Positions 23,370 to 36,191 of a DNA stretch of 64,000 nucleotides are shown piece after piece; positions within the stretch are counted from its first letter, which is position 1, and every line of letters begins with the position of its first letter. Source of the DNA: Ulota crispa (Eukaryota; Streptophyta; Bryopsida; Orthotrichales; Orthotrichaceae); contig OY987242.1 in the NCBI GenBank assembly GCA_963920765.1, positions 808,501 through 872,500 of the forward strand, given 5' to 3'. A model generated the notes under the pieces. The model did not search any database and had not been told where the DNA came from. It saw only the letters and a program-made list of their open reading frames with translations. A program made the translations under genes and the position numbers.

Positions 23370-24109
23370 CATCCGAACCCCTTTAACAACACTTTCTCAA
23401 ATATCATATCTATTGGAAGAACTTGCCAAGTTTCAACTCCAATATCGATGCATGTGACAAGGATTTTTCTTAAGTCCAGTAACTCCACATACTAATTTGA
23501 TATCACTTTTACATGGAGCGCCGAATTATCACAACGCTGCAAACTCCATATACATTCAAAGACCAAATACATGTACAATTCAACAATTGCACTTTTTCAT
23601 TTTCAAAATGTCTTAATAATCGATCATATTTCATACACATAAGGTTGGACAACTTTCGCAGATAATGCACAGCAGAAGCTCATTAACCCCTTCAGGAAAT
23701 CCACACTTATTAACAGACCTGTTTCTACCATGAGGCATGGGACGAACAAATTCATGAACCGATTGGCAAAAAGAAAAAAAACTAAGAAATTGTACTCACA
23801 GTCGCCATCAATCATCTATTCCATGGTATACAAAAATGCTAGCAAATCGGTCAATGCAGCAGGCTGGTGAAGTTGGTGAACAAGTCTCCAAACATATGTC
23901 CTACTGACTATCCTAATTCGAAGGAGGCTCTCACACATGTGAAACAAAATACCGAAAAAAAATAATTATAACAGAAGACTGTCTTCTACGTCAAACCACA
24001 GCTCTCAACAACTTTTCTGTTTTACCCTCTCAACAAAACACTACTTGTGATACTACCCGTACTCGTAAAAGCATCAAAGCAAAGGCGGCAAATCTACCTA
24101 GTAAAGAAT
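23370..24109. other. Gene-free gap before SBDS 3' end
   Basis: No gene is recognised. The right-most few hundred bases probably hold the SBDS 3' UTR. The gap from 22669 to 23067, between the MCTS1 remnant and the MITE, is likewise empty. Confidence 0.4.
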
Positions 24110-26087
24110 CTAATGACTATACTGATCCCTGTCATTAATGCCGTAGTCAACATCAGTGTCAGCTAAACACTCCTCAGCAGACAAAGGAGGCAATCCACTC
24201 ATCTTCCTCTTCAGATTGTGCTTGTGCCAATCGCTTTTGAAGTGCTCGCGATACTGCTTGGCGTCACCCACCTCTCTGTTGCAAGTCTTGCAAACTTGCT
24301 GCTTTGCACCAGTGTCTGCAGAAGCTGACTCTTTCGATACGCTGGAAATGCTCCCTGCTGCTCTCCTCACATCTGCAGCATCAGATCCGGCACCCGCCGC
24401 ACCTGATACAGAAGCCGAATCCCTCAATCGTTGGGTCAGCCGCTCTTCATCCACATGAGACACGTGAGCGGCGTTGTAGTCGTCGTCATCGTTGAAGTCG
24501 TCAATGTTACTCTCTCCTTCTCCTTGCACGGCCATCGACACAACCTCCAGAGTTCCTTGCAACTCTCTGACCAAAGTGTCACACTCACGGAAGTGGCCTG
24601 GATCTATCTTGCAAACCTGAAGATGCAAGTGCCAAGTCAAAAATTTAACAGATTCTTACAACTCCCTGATTTTGAAATGAAAGTAGATTACATTGTCTTT
24701 CAAAATCCGACACAGCGCAAGATACCAAGATTAGAAAGTATACCAAAGAACTGGTGTTGGCCATTTCTTCTCTGCTTTCGATTTGTGAGTTCCAAGAATT
24801 AAGTGCCGTAGAGAGTTGATCAATGTGATTCGTAGGCACCACGAAGTGTAGTTTCATGCGAGCTCGGGTGATTGGATATTTACTCTGTAACTCCCTTATC
24901 AGATCAAGCGCCTGCATACATGACGACTCTCAGGTTAGAGTACTCTCGTTTAAGGTTGGTTTGGAAAGGTAGGGAGTTCACTATCAAACTATGAAGGTGT
25001 CATCAAAAGAATAGTGCAAATATTTCTGTTCATCAGCTAAAGCCAAGTTCAAATACTCAGTAATCAGAAAACAACACAAGATATTATTCACAACACGACA
25101 ATGACTCATCCACAATACAAGGAGCTAGTGTTAAAGAAGGAAATACAGCCCCGCTATTTACCTGCTGCTTAGAATTTCTATGTGGATCAACAGCAAAGTG
25201 AACCTCTCGCATGAGCCGTTCAATCATTGTAATGGTGTAAGGTCGCTCAGTCTCGGGATTCACAGTCTTGGCCATCACAATTGTTGCAATATCTCGGAAC
25301 TGGTTTGATAGCTGAGACTCCCTTTCTCTGTCAGCCACCTGCAACTCGCCTTTCTCCAGAATCTGTTCTCCAAAGAATTAGGTATTTAGCATATACTCGA
25401 ATTCTTTGATCTTCCCACCCCCCGGGTCCCAACTTTTCATTACGAAATAGTTTGACTGTGTGACAAGTGTGTTACAGCGAAACTGTGGCAACTGTGCAAG
25501 ATACTCTAGAATGTTATTCTACAGAAAATCATAATAAAGACGTCAGAGTATACCAATTCGTACAAAGCACACATACCTAACATCTCAGAGCAATTGGAGC
25601 TAAGGCAAATTCAGAGGTAATACGTTGCATCAACAACTGGCATAAATCTCACCTCCAGGCAAACTTTGTCCTCGTCATCAGTGCCGAATACTTGAATAAG
25701 GTCTTTGGATTTCGCCAGAACTCCTTTCGACACATTTGTAAACACCGTATGAGTCTGTAAAACTTCATCTATGTCTTTCTCCCTGATCATGAAACCACAC
25801 AATGTCAATTATCAGACGTTGCAGGGTACCGCCATCGTCTCACCGCCATGTTCAAGGATCGTTATTATCTTGATCCACTAGGTGAACACCCTACAACAAT
25901 CTAACAGAAATTTGAACAAAAGTCAAAACAACAATGCGGCGTTAGATCTTTACACGCGAGATCTCCAAGAGAGAACTTTGTTCTTGAAGCACGCAATCTC
26001 AAAACGGAAGCCATGCTTGCGGACTCGCACAACAGCGACGTTGGTTAGCCGCTTCTGCCCAATTGGTTGCTTCACAGACCGAGACAT
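24110..26087 (-). CDS. SBDS: Ribosome maturation protein SBDS
   Basis: Five exons on the minus strand (25954-26087, 25653-25782, 25162-25362, 24744-24911, 24110-24616) join in phase with GT-AG introns to 379 residues. SBDS works with the GTPase EFL1 to release eIF6 from late 60S pre-ribosomes. The family core is clear: [81 protein letters not shown] and [13 protein letters not shown]. Unlike the roughly 250-residue animal and yeast proteins, it has an extension of about 130 residues: an acidic stretch ([10 protein letters not shown]), a Ser/Ala-rich linker, and a U1/matrin-type C2H2 finger ([18 protein letters not shown]...H). Such an extension is known in plant SBDS. The gene looks intact. 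Confidence 0.95.
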
Positions 26088-26109
26088 GCTGAGTATTTTC
26101 CGCTCTCAA

Positions 26110-26400
26110 CCCTAAACAGCATCCAAAGCGCAATTCATTAGAAATCATTGCTCATCAGCAGCCTAGGAAACAATACAAAGCCATAAAACTAAATCAGACG
26201 CTGCAGATCCCAGGTGGCGCACAATTTGTACTACTCGTTCTCCACTCCATCATTTAACCTAAAATCGCCACTCCTCCCATTTGACCTAAAACTCCATTAT
26301 ATACACTTCTCTCACTGTCCTAAACTAAGTCCAAATCACAATTCATTGGAAATGCTCCTTAGCAGCCTCCTAGGAATTTCGAAGCCATACAACTAGGGGA
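26110..26400. repeat. Diverged direct duplication upstream of SBDS
   Basis: A segment of about 85 bp (about 26110-26195, with CAATTCATTAGAAAT and AGCAGCCTAGGAA) recurs in the same orientation at about 26318-26395 (CAATTCATTGGAAAT, AGCCTCCTAGGAA). Further short CCTAAAAT...CTCCTC units lie between and after. It occupies the SBDS promoter/5' UTR side. Confidence 0.5.
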
Positions 26401-26824
26401 CGCACGAAAAGAGAGCCCTCGATTCTCCTTTCCTTCGTCTGACCTAAAATTGAATCTCCTCTACCCGCTTGCCCTAAAATTGAAACTCCTCTGTCAAGCT
26501 ATTTCCCTGGTCATCATGCAACTCTAAGACAAAAGCAGGGGTTGGGAAAGCCATGGATTAGGTTCACACGCACCTCAAATATACAGAGCATCCAATTCTT
26601 CTCAACAAGCAATCAAAGTCCAGAATTACACAAGCAGAAATAAACTATAATCTAGTTCAGAACACTCCAAGCTCCACCGAAACTGAACTTCTCGATGCTT
26701 CGGTTGCTCCAAATCACACTCGCTAAGCAATCAAACCCTAATGAGTCAGGAGTTGCGGGAGAAATACCCAAAAACAGGGCAGGAGCGAGAAATCCCCTCC
26801 CATCCCAAACGAGACCCACAGTCG

Positions 26825-26868
26825 TTCCCAGCTCTTTACCATCTTGTTCCCAGCTCTTTACCGTCTTG
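26825..26868. repeat. Two 22-bp tandem units
   Basis: TTCCCAGCTCTTTACCATCT plus TG is followed directly by the same unit with one change (ACCGTC). It lies in a 117-codon open minus-strand frame (26652-27005) that matches no protein I know and is probably chance. Confidence 0.8.
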
Positions 26869-27042
26869 TTCCCATATCGAACCTCGTTGCTCTCGTTAGG
26901 AAGAGTGACGATAGTTTTCCTTTCGTTCGGAATCATATGGTTTTCGTTACGGTTTCGTCCAACCAGGAATGGGAGTGATCGTAATCTTCTGGCCGATATC
27001 CCCATATCTTTCGGTCAGGCCACATAAAGGAAACCTGTGTTA

Positions 27043-30000
27043 AGGTAGCAGCACCCATAACCAACGCTGTACCCATGGGCACGACCTATGATAGGACCCA
27101 TATCTGCTAATTTAAGTCGCTTAAATCGTCAGCGTAAAAATTTGTCAGATTAAGGATAATTTGTGGCAGAACCAAATGACGATTGAGGTGGTTTCAGGGT
27201 CAATGGGTAATGGACTAAGTAACATATTCAGTGCTAATTAAAAAAAAGGGCTGGTTTACTGGATAACGGTAGCTGAATTTGGGCGCAATTACTGCAATTA
27301 AATATGCAGTCTACATTGATTTTGCTATCCACTTGCAATAGATTTGGAATTCAATGCAACAGTATTACATGACAGTTGTGACAATTTACTGTAACGATTC
27401 CATGGTTTTAGAGCGCAGCATTGAATTGAGCTAAATGTGACATTGCACCACACCTTACCAGCATAAGTGTAAGTTCCGGCAGCATAAGTTGCTGCAATTC
27501 CAATAATCTCTTGGTTTGAGTTTAGAGAATTTTTGGTGCAGCAAAAGCTTGTGAGGGTACAAATTTGAGAGAGTTTGGAAGCCATGTCTAATATAGTGAG
27601 AGAAGGAGATCGAGACTTTCAAAGGCAGGTTGTGGACAAAACATGGGCATCACGACTGCATCCTAAAGATATTCAACGTGAATTGCCATGGTCTGGATGT
27701 GGTGAGAATAGAAGAGATCTTGACATTAGTGCTGCTGAGTTTCAATTTTGAGTGAATAGACTTGCAGCTAGTCATGAGCAATTTACAAGTTTTCATGGGT
27801 GGCAAGTACTTGTGCATGCTGATGTAGGAGGAATTGTACTAGGGAATAGTCGATACAATCGAGGAACTCCTGCTGAGAGTGGAGAGGTAAACATAGAGAT
27901 TAGACATCGTGGACGTGGGCTGCAAGTGCAGCTGATGGTTAGAGATGGTGGACACAGAGAAGGTCATGTGAACTTTAGCAGCTCGAATGTGGACAGCAGG
28001 CTGCAAACTATTGGAGGATCAACGCTTGTGATTCTAGGCACCTGTGGAAGCTCCCAATCCTTGCAATACAAGAATATTGCTAGTAGTGGAGTCCTCCAAC
28101 CTAGAGATGTTACAGGCAGAAGGTGGGGGTGCAGGTTGGGCACCGTGACAATAATGGAGGGGGCGAGCAGTTCAATAATGAGAACAATGCATATGCGGGA
28201 AGTGCAGTAAACACTGTTGATCAAAGGTGGGAGATGCGAAACAATCATTGCAGTGGCAGCGGACGAGACAAAGAGCCCATTGGTGATTATGTTGAGGCCT
28301 TGAAAATTGCACCAAGATCCAGTGGCAGAGGGTGGGGAGTGCAAACTGGACATCCCGTCAACGACAGTTTTGGCAACAAACCCATCAAGAATGCTCTTGA
28401 GAATGCAGCAACTACAAAAGGTGTGCAGACACGATCAACAGTTGCAGCACCGACTTGCCTTCACAACATACCACCACCAATTATTCCAAACAACAGACCC
28501 CAACATTGAGTCAAAAGAAAACCGGACAGACTGATGAGCATCTCGCGGCAGCGCTAGCTACAGTTGACGATGGTATAAGCATGGCAATGGTAGGCCGGAC
28601 ATTTGGCATCCCAGCTGCGTCCCTTCGAGATCATGTCAACAGCAAAACTATGCAACGAAAGAAAAGATGACAGGGAGTCCTTACTATTGATGAAGAAAAC
28701 TCACTTGTTGCTTGGATGTTGGAAATGCAGAAGCATGCGCATCCAGTATTAGTCATGGAGCTATTAGGGAAGGTTGCAGAGATGACGCAAGAGAGGTGGA
28801 CTCCTTTCAAAGATGGCATACCTGGTCGGGATTGGCTTTGTTGGTTCCAAAACCGCCACTCTGAATTAAGCTTGAAGAGTCCGCAGGGGTTGGAAGAAAG
28901 TTGTGCAAAATGATTGAATCCTGCTAGTGTCATTTCACTATACAAAAATCTGGAAAGCCTTTACACACGCCATGGGTACCAGCCTTCTCACATCTGGAAT
29001 GCTGATGAATCTGGTGCTCAAGCAATGAAAAGTGGAGGATGCCGAGTTTTTGCCAGAAAAAGGTGCAAATCAATTGTCACAACCATTCCAAACAATAGGG
29101 AGCTTTTGACTATTTTCTCATGCGTCAATGCATCAGGTGATCACACACCCAATTTCTATATATTCAAAGGCAAACGAAAGCTCAGAAATTATATTGCAAA
29201 ATGTGAACCACATGCTTGCATGGCTATGCAACCTAATGGCTGGATAAATGCTTTTTTATTCTCTGCATAGATCACACATTTTGTGACCATTGTTAGACAA
29301 CGGTAGACAATGGTATGGATTCTCACCACAGAACAGACATGTATTAGTGCTAGACGGCTACATGTCCCATGTGACCTTTGAAGTAACCCAGAAAGCATCT
29401 TCAGAAGGCCTTGATATTGTTTTCCTTCCTAGTCACACCAGCCACCAATTGCAACCACTAGATGTAAGTGTGTTCAAACCGTTCAAGGTGAAATTTTGGG
29501 CATGTAGGGATAGGTGGACAATACAAAACAAAGGCAAGGGTACCAAGAAGGAAAATCTAGCAGAGTGGGTGTCTATTGGATTGAGAAAAGCACTAACAGT
29601 AAGTAAAATCACCAAGGGATTCATTGCTACTGGCATATGGCCATTGAACTCTGCAGCAATGGCTGAGCATATGTATCCTAGTGCATGCTATGTAGAACCC
29701 TTTCAGAACGACATAAGTGACACCCACGAAGAAGATTACCTGGAAGTCTCAACAGTAATTGAAGCAAACCAGGAAGAAAGCAACGTCATACCGGAGACCC
29801 AAGAGCCGCGGCCACAGTACTTTGTTGACCCTGGCAGTGACTCAGCGAGCAACTCTGCAAACAGCGGCGACTCTAATGCCGAACCTGCTGGGATAGGAAG
29901 CCTTTGCAACCTCTTTCCATTGGCGTGGGTAGAATGTCAAAGGCGTAGAGAACCACAAGCAGGCATCCCCCTGACAGTAAATCAATCATTATGACTTCAA

Positions 30001-31304
30001 AATAATATATGAGCACAATGGCAGCCAAAGCAAAAAGGAAAGAAAAGATTGTTAAAAAACGTGAAGAGCGCAAGATCATGGCGGAGCAGAAGAAAGCTCA
30101 AAAGGAACAAGAAAAATCACAAAAAAAAGCAGAGAAACTCGTATGGCAGATTCAAGCTGAGAAAAAGAGAGCAGAGAAGGAGCAAGGGAAATTGAGGAAA
30201 TCGACGGAACAAGCCCAAGTGGGCCTTTAGGTCTAGTCTAGCGGAGAAGATGCACAGCGGAGCGGAACAATAGGTGAAGCGGTTCGAGAGCACTGATAAG
30301 TCTAAGCTTCAAGGACGTCAAGCGCAGCCTACCAAGCATGCTCGCAAGGCGGAGCCCGTATGACCACAACATCAATGGCACAACAATGTTGATGGTGAGG
30401 CGGCGTCAAACGCAAAGCAATGTCAAATGGAGGGCAAGAAAATAGCGACATTGAAGACTCCAAGGCAGAGCGGATCAGCCATGAAGAGAAGCAGGATTGA
30501 CAGTGTGGCAGCAAATGAGGGACACAACAAAGCTGCTGCAAATGTAACAACTAAAACATCGACATTGAAGCTTCTCTTACCTTAAGTTCTATACATAACT
30601 TAGCGTAGAGAAGACAAACACCATGAGTGAAGTGAAAGCTGGAACTCTACCAAGCTTGCATTGTGACTTTAACAGATTTAGCGTAACTTCAGGATCTTGG
30701 ATTTGTTGGTGCGTCCAAGCTGCAAATGGCTATTTTTGCCACACAACGAGGCGCGCTTTCAACCAAGTTATTGGATGGTTTGACATGTCATGACAAGAGG
30801 ATCAAGACGTGCTGGAAGTGCGTCCTGCAAGCCACATAGTTTTGTGCTTACAGCAAGGCTTCAAAGTTTCAGTGCATCGCTAAATTATTCACCTCACAGC
30901 AACTTTAGATTCACACAGCAGTAGTCTTAGGATTTTGTAGTTTGGCTTTATATCTAGATAACTTGGGTTACATGTTCCCTTAGCTTGGTACTTTGCAATG
31001 TGGCCACATGGATTGTAATTTGCCTCGCATTGTTCCTGTAACTCTTCCACCCAGAATCAAACAAATGTTAGGCACTGAAAGCCACAATGATTGTATTTTT
31101 AAGCATGGCCTATCAACAAGTATGGGTTCTAGATGATTATCCACTTTGAGAAATTTGCACAAATACATGGTTGATTCTGCAACTTGTCAATTGAGGCCAA
31201 CAATTTTTATTTCCTCTTCCTAACATATGGTTTTTTTTCATCCTTGATAGACTTATCTTGATACCCTAAACTCCTTAGTTACGTGGTTATGGGTGTTGCT
31301 ACCT
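27043..31304 (+). mobile_element. Pogo/Tigger-like DNA transposon, 4.26 kb, inactive
   Basis: The left end AGGTAGCAGCACCCATAACC and the right end (read inward AGGTAGCAACACCCATAACC) are inverted repeats, at least 21 bp with one mismatch. TA lies directly outside both (27041-27042 and 31305-31306), the target duplication of the Tc1/mariner/pogo group. The interior carries a broken pogo/Tigger transposase. The left third (about 27590-28490) has open frames of unknown identity, including a Gly/Arg-rich one at 27752-28210. The right third is non-coding. The complete termini with a disabled transposase indicate an old but undeleted copy. Confidence 0.88.
28520..30230 (+). pseudogene. Pogo/Tigger transposase, broken
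   Basis: Domains follow the family order. A psq-type helix-turn-helix (ISMAMVGRTFGIPAASLRDH) is followed by a CENP-B-like second DNA-binding region (about 28700-28880), then a DDE_1 catalytic domain with candidate aspartates in WNADESG (29004), LVLDGYMSH (29353) and LQPLDVSVFKPF (29461), the last two about 36 residues apart. A Lys/Glu-rich coiled-coil tail (30009-30230) ends it. Breaks visible are TGA at 28668 and 28911, TAG at 29268, a frame change near 29270-29290, and a stop plus frame change near 29992-30009. It cannot make a working enzyme as it stands. Confidence 0.88.
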
Positions 31305-31306
31305 TA

Positions 31307-33291
31307 GAAATTTGACCCTAAAACCTCAAGAGGTATTGAACAATTATAGATGTGCTATGAAATTTTATTTTATAAAAATTTCCAAGCTTTGCAAAACATG
31401 ATAACAATCAAGGTCATTTGTTCAAATAGACTTTGAATAAAATTACACATACAAAGAAGAACATCAATTTAGAAGCATTTCAACTAAAAAGATTAGTACC
31501 AAGGTTACAACTTTTAAATTTAGCGTTACAAAGTTTAAATTTGCCAAAAATAATTTTACTTTGATCAATTGAAAAGAGATCAGATTTGGTATTTTTCCCT
31601 AGTGGTATGTTTTATGATAACATTGGAGAGAATACTCAATACATTCATTCTTATTGTTATCAAAAAAACATTGGTGGTAATTAATGGTCTTCATTTGCAA
31701 ATTTTTCATAGAAGGATAAATATTCCCCTCCCTACAAAAATGAGCTAAAGTAGTTAAAACTAGTAATACTCTAATACAAACTGATTTGTTCAAAATGTTA
31801 TTTTCTTGATTTTGTGTAATTTAACTTCCTTTTAAACAATTGCTTAGCAGTTTGCTAAAAAACTTGATTTTGCATTAGCATTATAGAAATTTTTTACTGA
31901 TTCATCTTTGTCACTTATTCTTTCAATGTATCAAATAATGTTTTGAATGCATAAATAAATATAAACATTGCCATAACACATTTTCTTTAGAAACATTGTT
32001 CAAAATAGAAAATAATTTATCTTTTAAATAAAATGGAAAAAAACATGTAAGGATTGCAGAGCATAACTTGGACTTACAACTAGATTAGAAAGTGACTTAA
32101 ATCCCTTCCACCCAATATTGTAGTTGCCATATTTTGTCATGCACAATTTATTGAGATTTGCATATAGTTGTCATCTTGCCTTACAATCTTATATGTGGAG
32201 TATTTGCATTATACAGTACTTGCACACCATCTAACAAGAGATGTTCTTCTTGTGTTTTCAGACATCTTTAGTAAGAATTCCTTTTCATTTGAAAGATAGT
32301 ATCCCCCATTGTTTCAAAAACTAAGCTTTAATCCCATTGTAAAATAATTAACTAATTTGATGTATAAAAATGTCACGTGTCAAACTTGGGTGATACCATG
32401 TTTTTGTTTCATTATGGCTGTCAATGCTTCCAAAGTGTGATATATGAGTGGTTTTCTTTTTCATTTTTTAATATTTTATTGGGAATAAATTGGTAGATGG
32501 GTGGATGAAGTGACGTCACTTGGATACCGGTATGTGGTACTTGAAAATTAATCAATTGATGAAGATCAATGTCACAGTGTATTTGTATAATTATTCACTC
32601 AAAGCAACTTCCATCATCATTGTAATACACAAGAAGTTTTCAAGTTTGTTAGATTTGTATTGAATGATGATTCTATTATACCAAAAAAAAAGTAGGATTA
32701 TTGCATACTTGGTTGTGAAAATCATTTGACCATCAACATGGCCTTCTTGAGGACATTTCACTTTGTCAATTTTGATCAATTTTTGATTGTTACCAGTTTA
32801 ATCAATACAAGTGTGAACAAAGGGGTGCACATTCACATGTTTCAATTTTCTTACGTTCAAATTGTTGATTATTTTGCTAACAATAGGGGGCTTCAAACAT
32901 CAAAATTTTTAAGTGACTCATGTTGCAATTTACTTCTGTAAATTCATTGAACTCACTTTGTGCGGCTCATCCTCTTGGGTGCTTCAAACGCTCAGACCTC
33001 CAACTTGGGCACAAAATCCTAATCGCAAACTCACGGATGTGTCAGACTTTGGGCATGCAAGTGAATAAAAATAATTCACTAGTGAACTAAGACCTTATGA
33101 GGTAAGAAACTTGTAGACCAGATTTCATGTTTGAAGACCCCTATTTATACATCAACAACTAGAATTTCCACCTAATTTGTGTGCCGGGTTTTTTTTTACT
33201 TCCACTCCAAGCACTTAGGGCATTGTCAAAGGTTTCATAAGCCCAAATTCCAAAGCCATTGAATTCAAACAGGCAGACCAAAACTTGGGCA
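31307..33291. other. AT-rich, no gene seen
   Basis: Strongly AT-rich with many short stops in all frames. No known protein, exon or clear terminal repeat was found. Confidence 0.4.
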
Positions 33292-33295
33292 TTAA

Positions 33296-34049
33296 CCCCT
33301 GAGTGCCCTAAGTTTTTTCACTAAAATGAGGGTTTTTGGAGACCTACAACTTTGATACATCATATCTCAATCAGTTGGATGATCCACAAAAAATAACCAT
33401 TGAAAACAATGGAACACCTTCTTTAGAAAAGGGCTTGCAAATTTTGGGAACAATTGACCGTGGGAGATGGGAGATTATAACATTTGATCAAACAACATGT
33501 GATGACAAAATCTCATTTTTTGGTAGGCAATTGCTATTTGTTGATTTTTACAAAATTCTATAAGCCCTTGATTCATCTCAAATTTTGTGGGTAGCAAGAT
33601 TAGATGTAAATGCACACACTTCCAAATTATCAAAGATTGTACTTCTTTGAATGCTAAGTTTTAAGGTTTCAAACAGCAATGGCGAGGAAAACGATGTCCA
33701 ACAAAGTTGATGAGAATTGCCTTGAAAAGGGTCTAGAACATGTTTGAACCCTTGCCAGTAAATTCCTTATTACCACAAAATTCATTGCAAGGAAGTTTGT
33801 AAGGGATATTGATTAATTATAGCTTGTAAGATGCTCCTTGCCAACTAGCCACGTATGGTGTTCCATGCAATCATGACTCCCTAGCTACTTCTACAACATT
33901 TGATTTGACTTGCAATTACTTCACTTGCAAGGACCACTTGAATACCTTAATAATTGTAGTTTAGTGCAAATTCAAAAAATTAGATCTGACCCCCCAAGGG
34001 CCTAGTGAGATCCTAATCAATAGGATCTTGTGTGTGGGGCGCTCAGGGG
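33296..34049. mobile_element. TTAA-flanked element with 13-bp ends (piggyBac-type?)
   Basis: TTAA at 33292-33295 is followed by CCCCTGAGTGCCC; 754 bp later the inverted copy CCCCTGAGCGCCC meets TTAA at 34050-34053. A 13-bp terminal repeat with a TTAA duplication is the pattern of piggyBac elements. No transposase is encoded: the one open frame (33336-33563) is unrecognised. It would be a non-autonomous copy. The ends resemble the right end of the 16778-17478 foldback (CCCCTAAAAGCCC). Short ends make a chance match possible. Confidence 0.4.
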
Positions 34050-34053
34050 TTAA

Positions 34054-34975
34054 CTCTTTAGTGACTGTCAACCATTTGAGGGGGCACCTCAAATTTTTAC
34101 TATACGGTCTGCAAAATACATTCAAGGACAAAATCTAGGGTTCTAAAATCAAATTGAACCGGATATATCAGAGCTATAAACTTTGGCAACATGAATATTA
34201 AAAAAAAAGTTTGATCTATTGGAAAGATTCCATGTGAGAATTGTGAGAAGCTTGATAATTCAAAAAAACTTGTTGTGCAAAAACATGAAACACTCTAACT
34301 AATTAGTGTCAATTGTGCAATTGAAACTTTTGATAGTGGTGAAATTTGTAGAGGCTATTGCCCCATTTTAGGTTATTGCACTTCTAAAAAGATACAAAAT
34401 TTGAGTCAATTTGTGCATTTCATGGCATGATTTGTGAAATTGAGCATTGGAAGAATACGAACGTGGCCACACATATACAGTTGAATATATCATGCATGGA
34501 ACATGTTTCTACAAAATCCGATTGGTCAATATCATCTACATTGGGTGTCATTTGAGGTACAAGGTTCCACATTTAGCATTGCAAACCTTTGGAGCCTAAG
34601 ATTTCATGGATTATGCAATGTTGTAATTGAAATATGCCACAAGTAGAACTTCTAAATAAACCATGCATCTTTTGCACAACTACTAGAGAGTTAGCACTGG
34701 ATACTTTGGGTGCAATATGTGGGCTTTGGGGCCGCATCATGATTGCACTAAATTAGTATTTCATTTGTTACACCCATATGAGATTCCCAGCATCATATGT
34801 AAAGCAAATATAGCTACCATATTTCTTTATGCCTTGCTTTGAAATTTGTTCCAATAGGAGTACAAGCTAAACTCCAACTCCATTACGTTTTGTGTTTTTG
34901 CAAATTAAATAGAACAGAGATGACAAGAACCACGGAGTACCAAAATCAACTCAAAAGTGGTCAACCGAGCACTAA
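34054..34975. other. No gene seen
   Basis: AT-rich sequence without a recognisable frame, continuing the gene-free stretch. Confidence 0.35.
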
Positions 34976-36191
34976 GAGCATCCTCACCTTGGTCTCAAAA
35001 TTGGATGACCTGCTGGCCTACTCTGAAAAAACAGCCCCACTTGACCTAATAAATGGATGACCTCTTGGAGAGGCCGCTTGCAAAATCTGTGCTGGCCTGA
35101 AAAACCCGCTTGTTTTCAAGCCTCCTCTTCTGGCCTGCAAACTGAATGGGGAAAAATGTTTATGTAACTCAAGGACAAGGGAGCCAAAGTGGCCAAGCCC
35201 AAGTTAGCCAGCAAGCTTGTGCGCAATAGACAAATGGCATCTTCATTAGTTCCCTTTCATTTGTACCCATGATTTGCTGCCACCTGTCCATGGAGGCTAA
35301 GGCTCTTGGGCCTTTTAACCCCTAAAGGACCAAAGAGCCCAATATGGCCAAAAGGGGTGCTTGGAGGTGTGAAAGTATACAAAAGAGGCATTTTTAGCTC
35401 AAATTTTGGTCTGCCACTCAAGTCCAAATGGAGTTGTTACTTAAAAAAAAAAAATGGATTGGCTTGTTGTACTTTGGAGAGCTTCCTTAGCTTTAGATTC
35501 TACAAGGAATATGTAAAAGATTCTATTTTTTCAACAATTAGGAGAAGAATGTCTTTGGGCAAACAAAGGGAGCGGCTTAGAGAGAGGATGGGATGGGTGC
35601 TCTCATGTCTTGTATTGTACAAGGGAGAAGTTTGGTGATGTGTCACTTTTTTTTCTTGATTTGGGCAAGGTTTTTATAGCTCTAAAGTAAGGAGTTAGTG
35701 TAATCTAGCTACTTTGAGTGACCATATCTTTTGGAGTTTTTTTCCATTTGTGGATTTTTTTTTTTTTTTTTTTTTTCCATCAAGTATAGCAAGACACAAT
35801 CTCATATGATCATCCATTAGGTAAATTTTTTTTGAAAGTCCAAAATCCATATTTTGAACTATTACCCAAATTGGAAAACATGAGATTCTCAACGATGGGG
35901 ATTTTGCAAATTTACTTGGATTTAAAATCAAATCAGCTTAAAACATTTGATTTGTAATTGGATATAGAATAACCGGTGTAAATTATGTGATTACTTGTGC
36001 AACTTTCCAAAAACTCACAAAATATGTTGAAAATTTCATGTTGAAGGTAGGCTGAATTTTCTTAGCAAGACGCTTAGGAATTAAGAGGCCATGAATGGAG
36101 TTGTCCACTTCTCCGCAGCTTGAAAAGTGGATGGCCCCTCCAATTTGCAAGCCAAATCTGGCCTCAAAGGAGAGGCCGGGTGGTGATGCCC
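34976..36191. mobile_element. Possible Harbinger-type non-autonomous element
   Basis: The left end GAGCATCCTCACC and the right end read inward (GGGCATCACCACC) are weak inverted repeats, both flanked by TAA (34973-34975 and 36192-36194). GAGCATC/GGGCATC-type ends with a 3-bp TAA/TTA duplication are typical of plant Tourist/Harbinger elements. The 1.2-kb interior has poly-A and poly-T runs (about 35441-35454 and 35758-35777) and no recognised protein. Identity of the ends is low, so the boundaries are tentative. Confidence 0.35.

Noticed and set aside
26652..27005. 117-codon minus-strand open frame
   Set aside because: No family resemblance, contains a 22-bp tandem duplication, and no splice or promoter context; probably chance.
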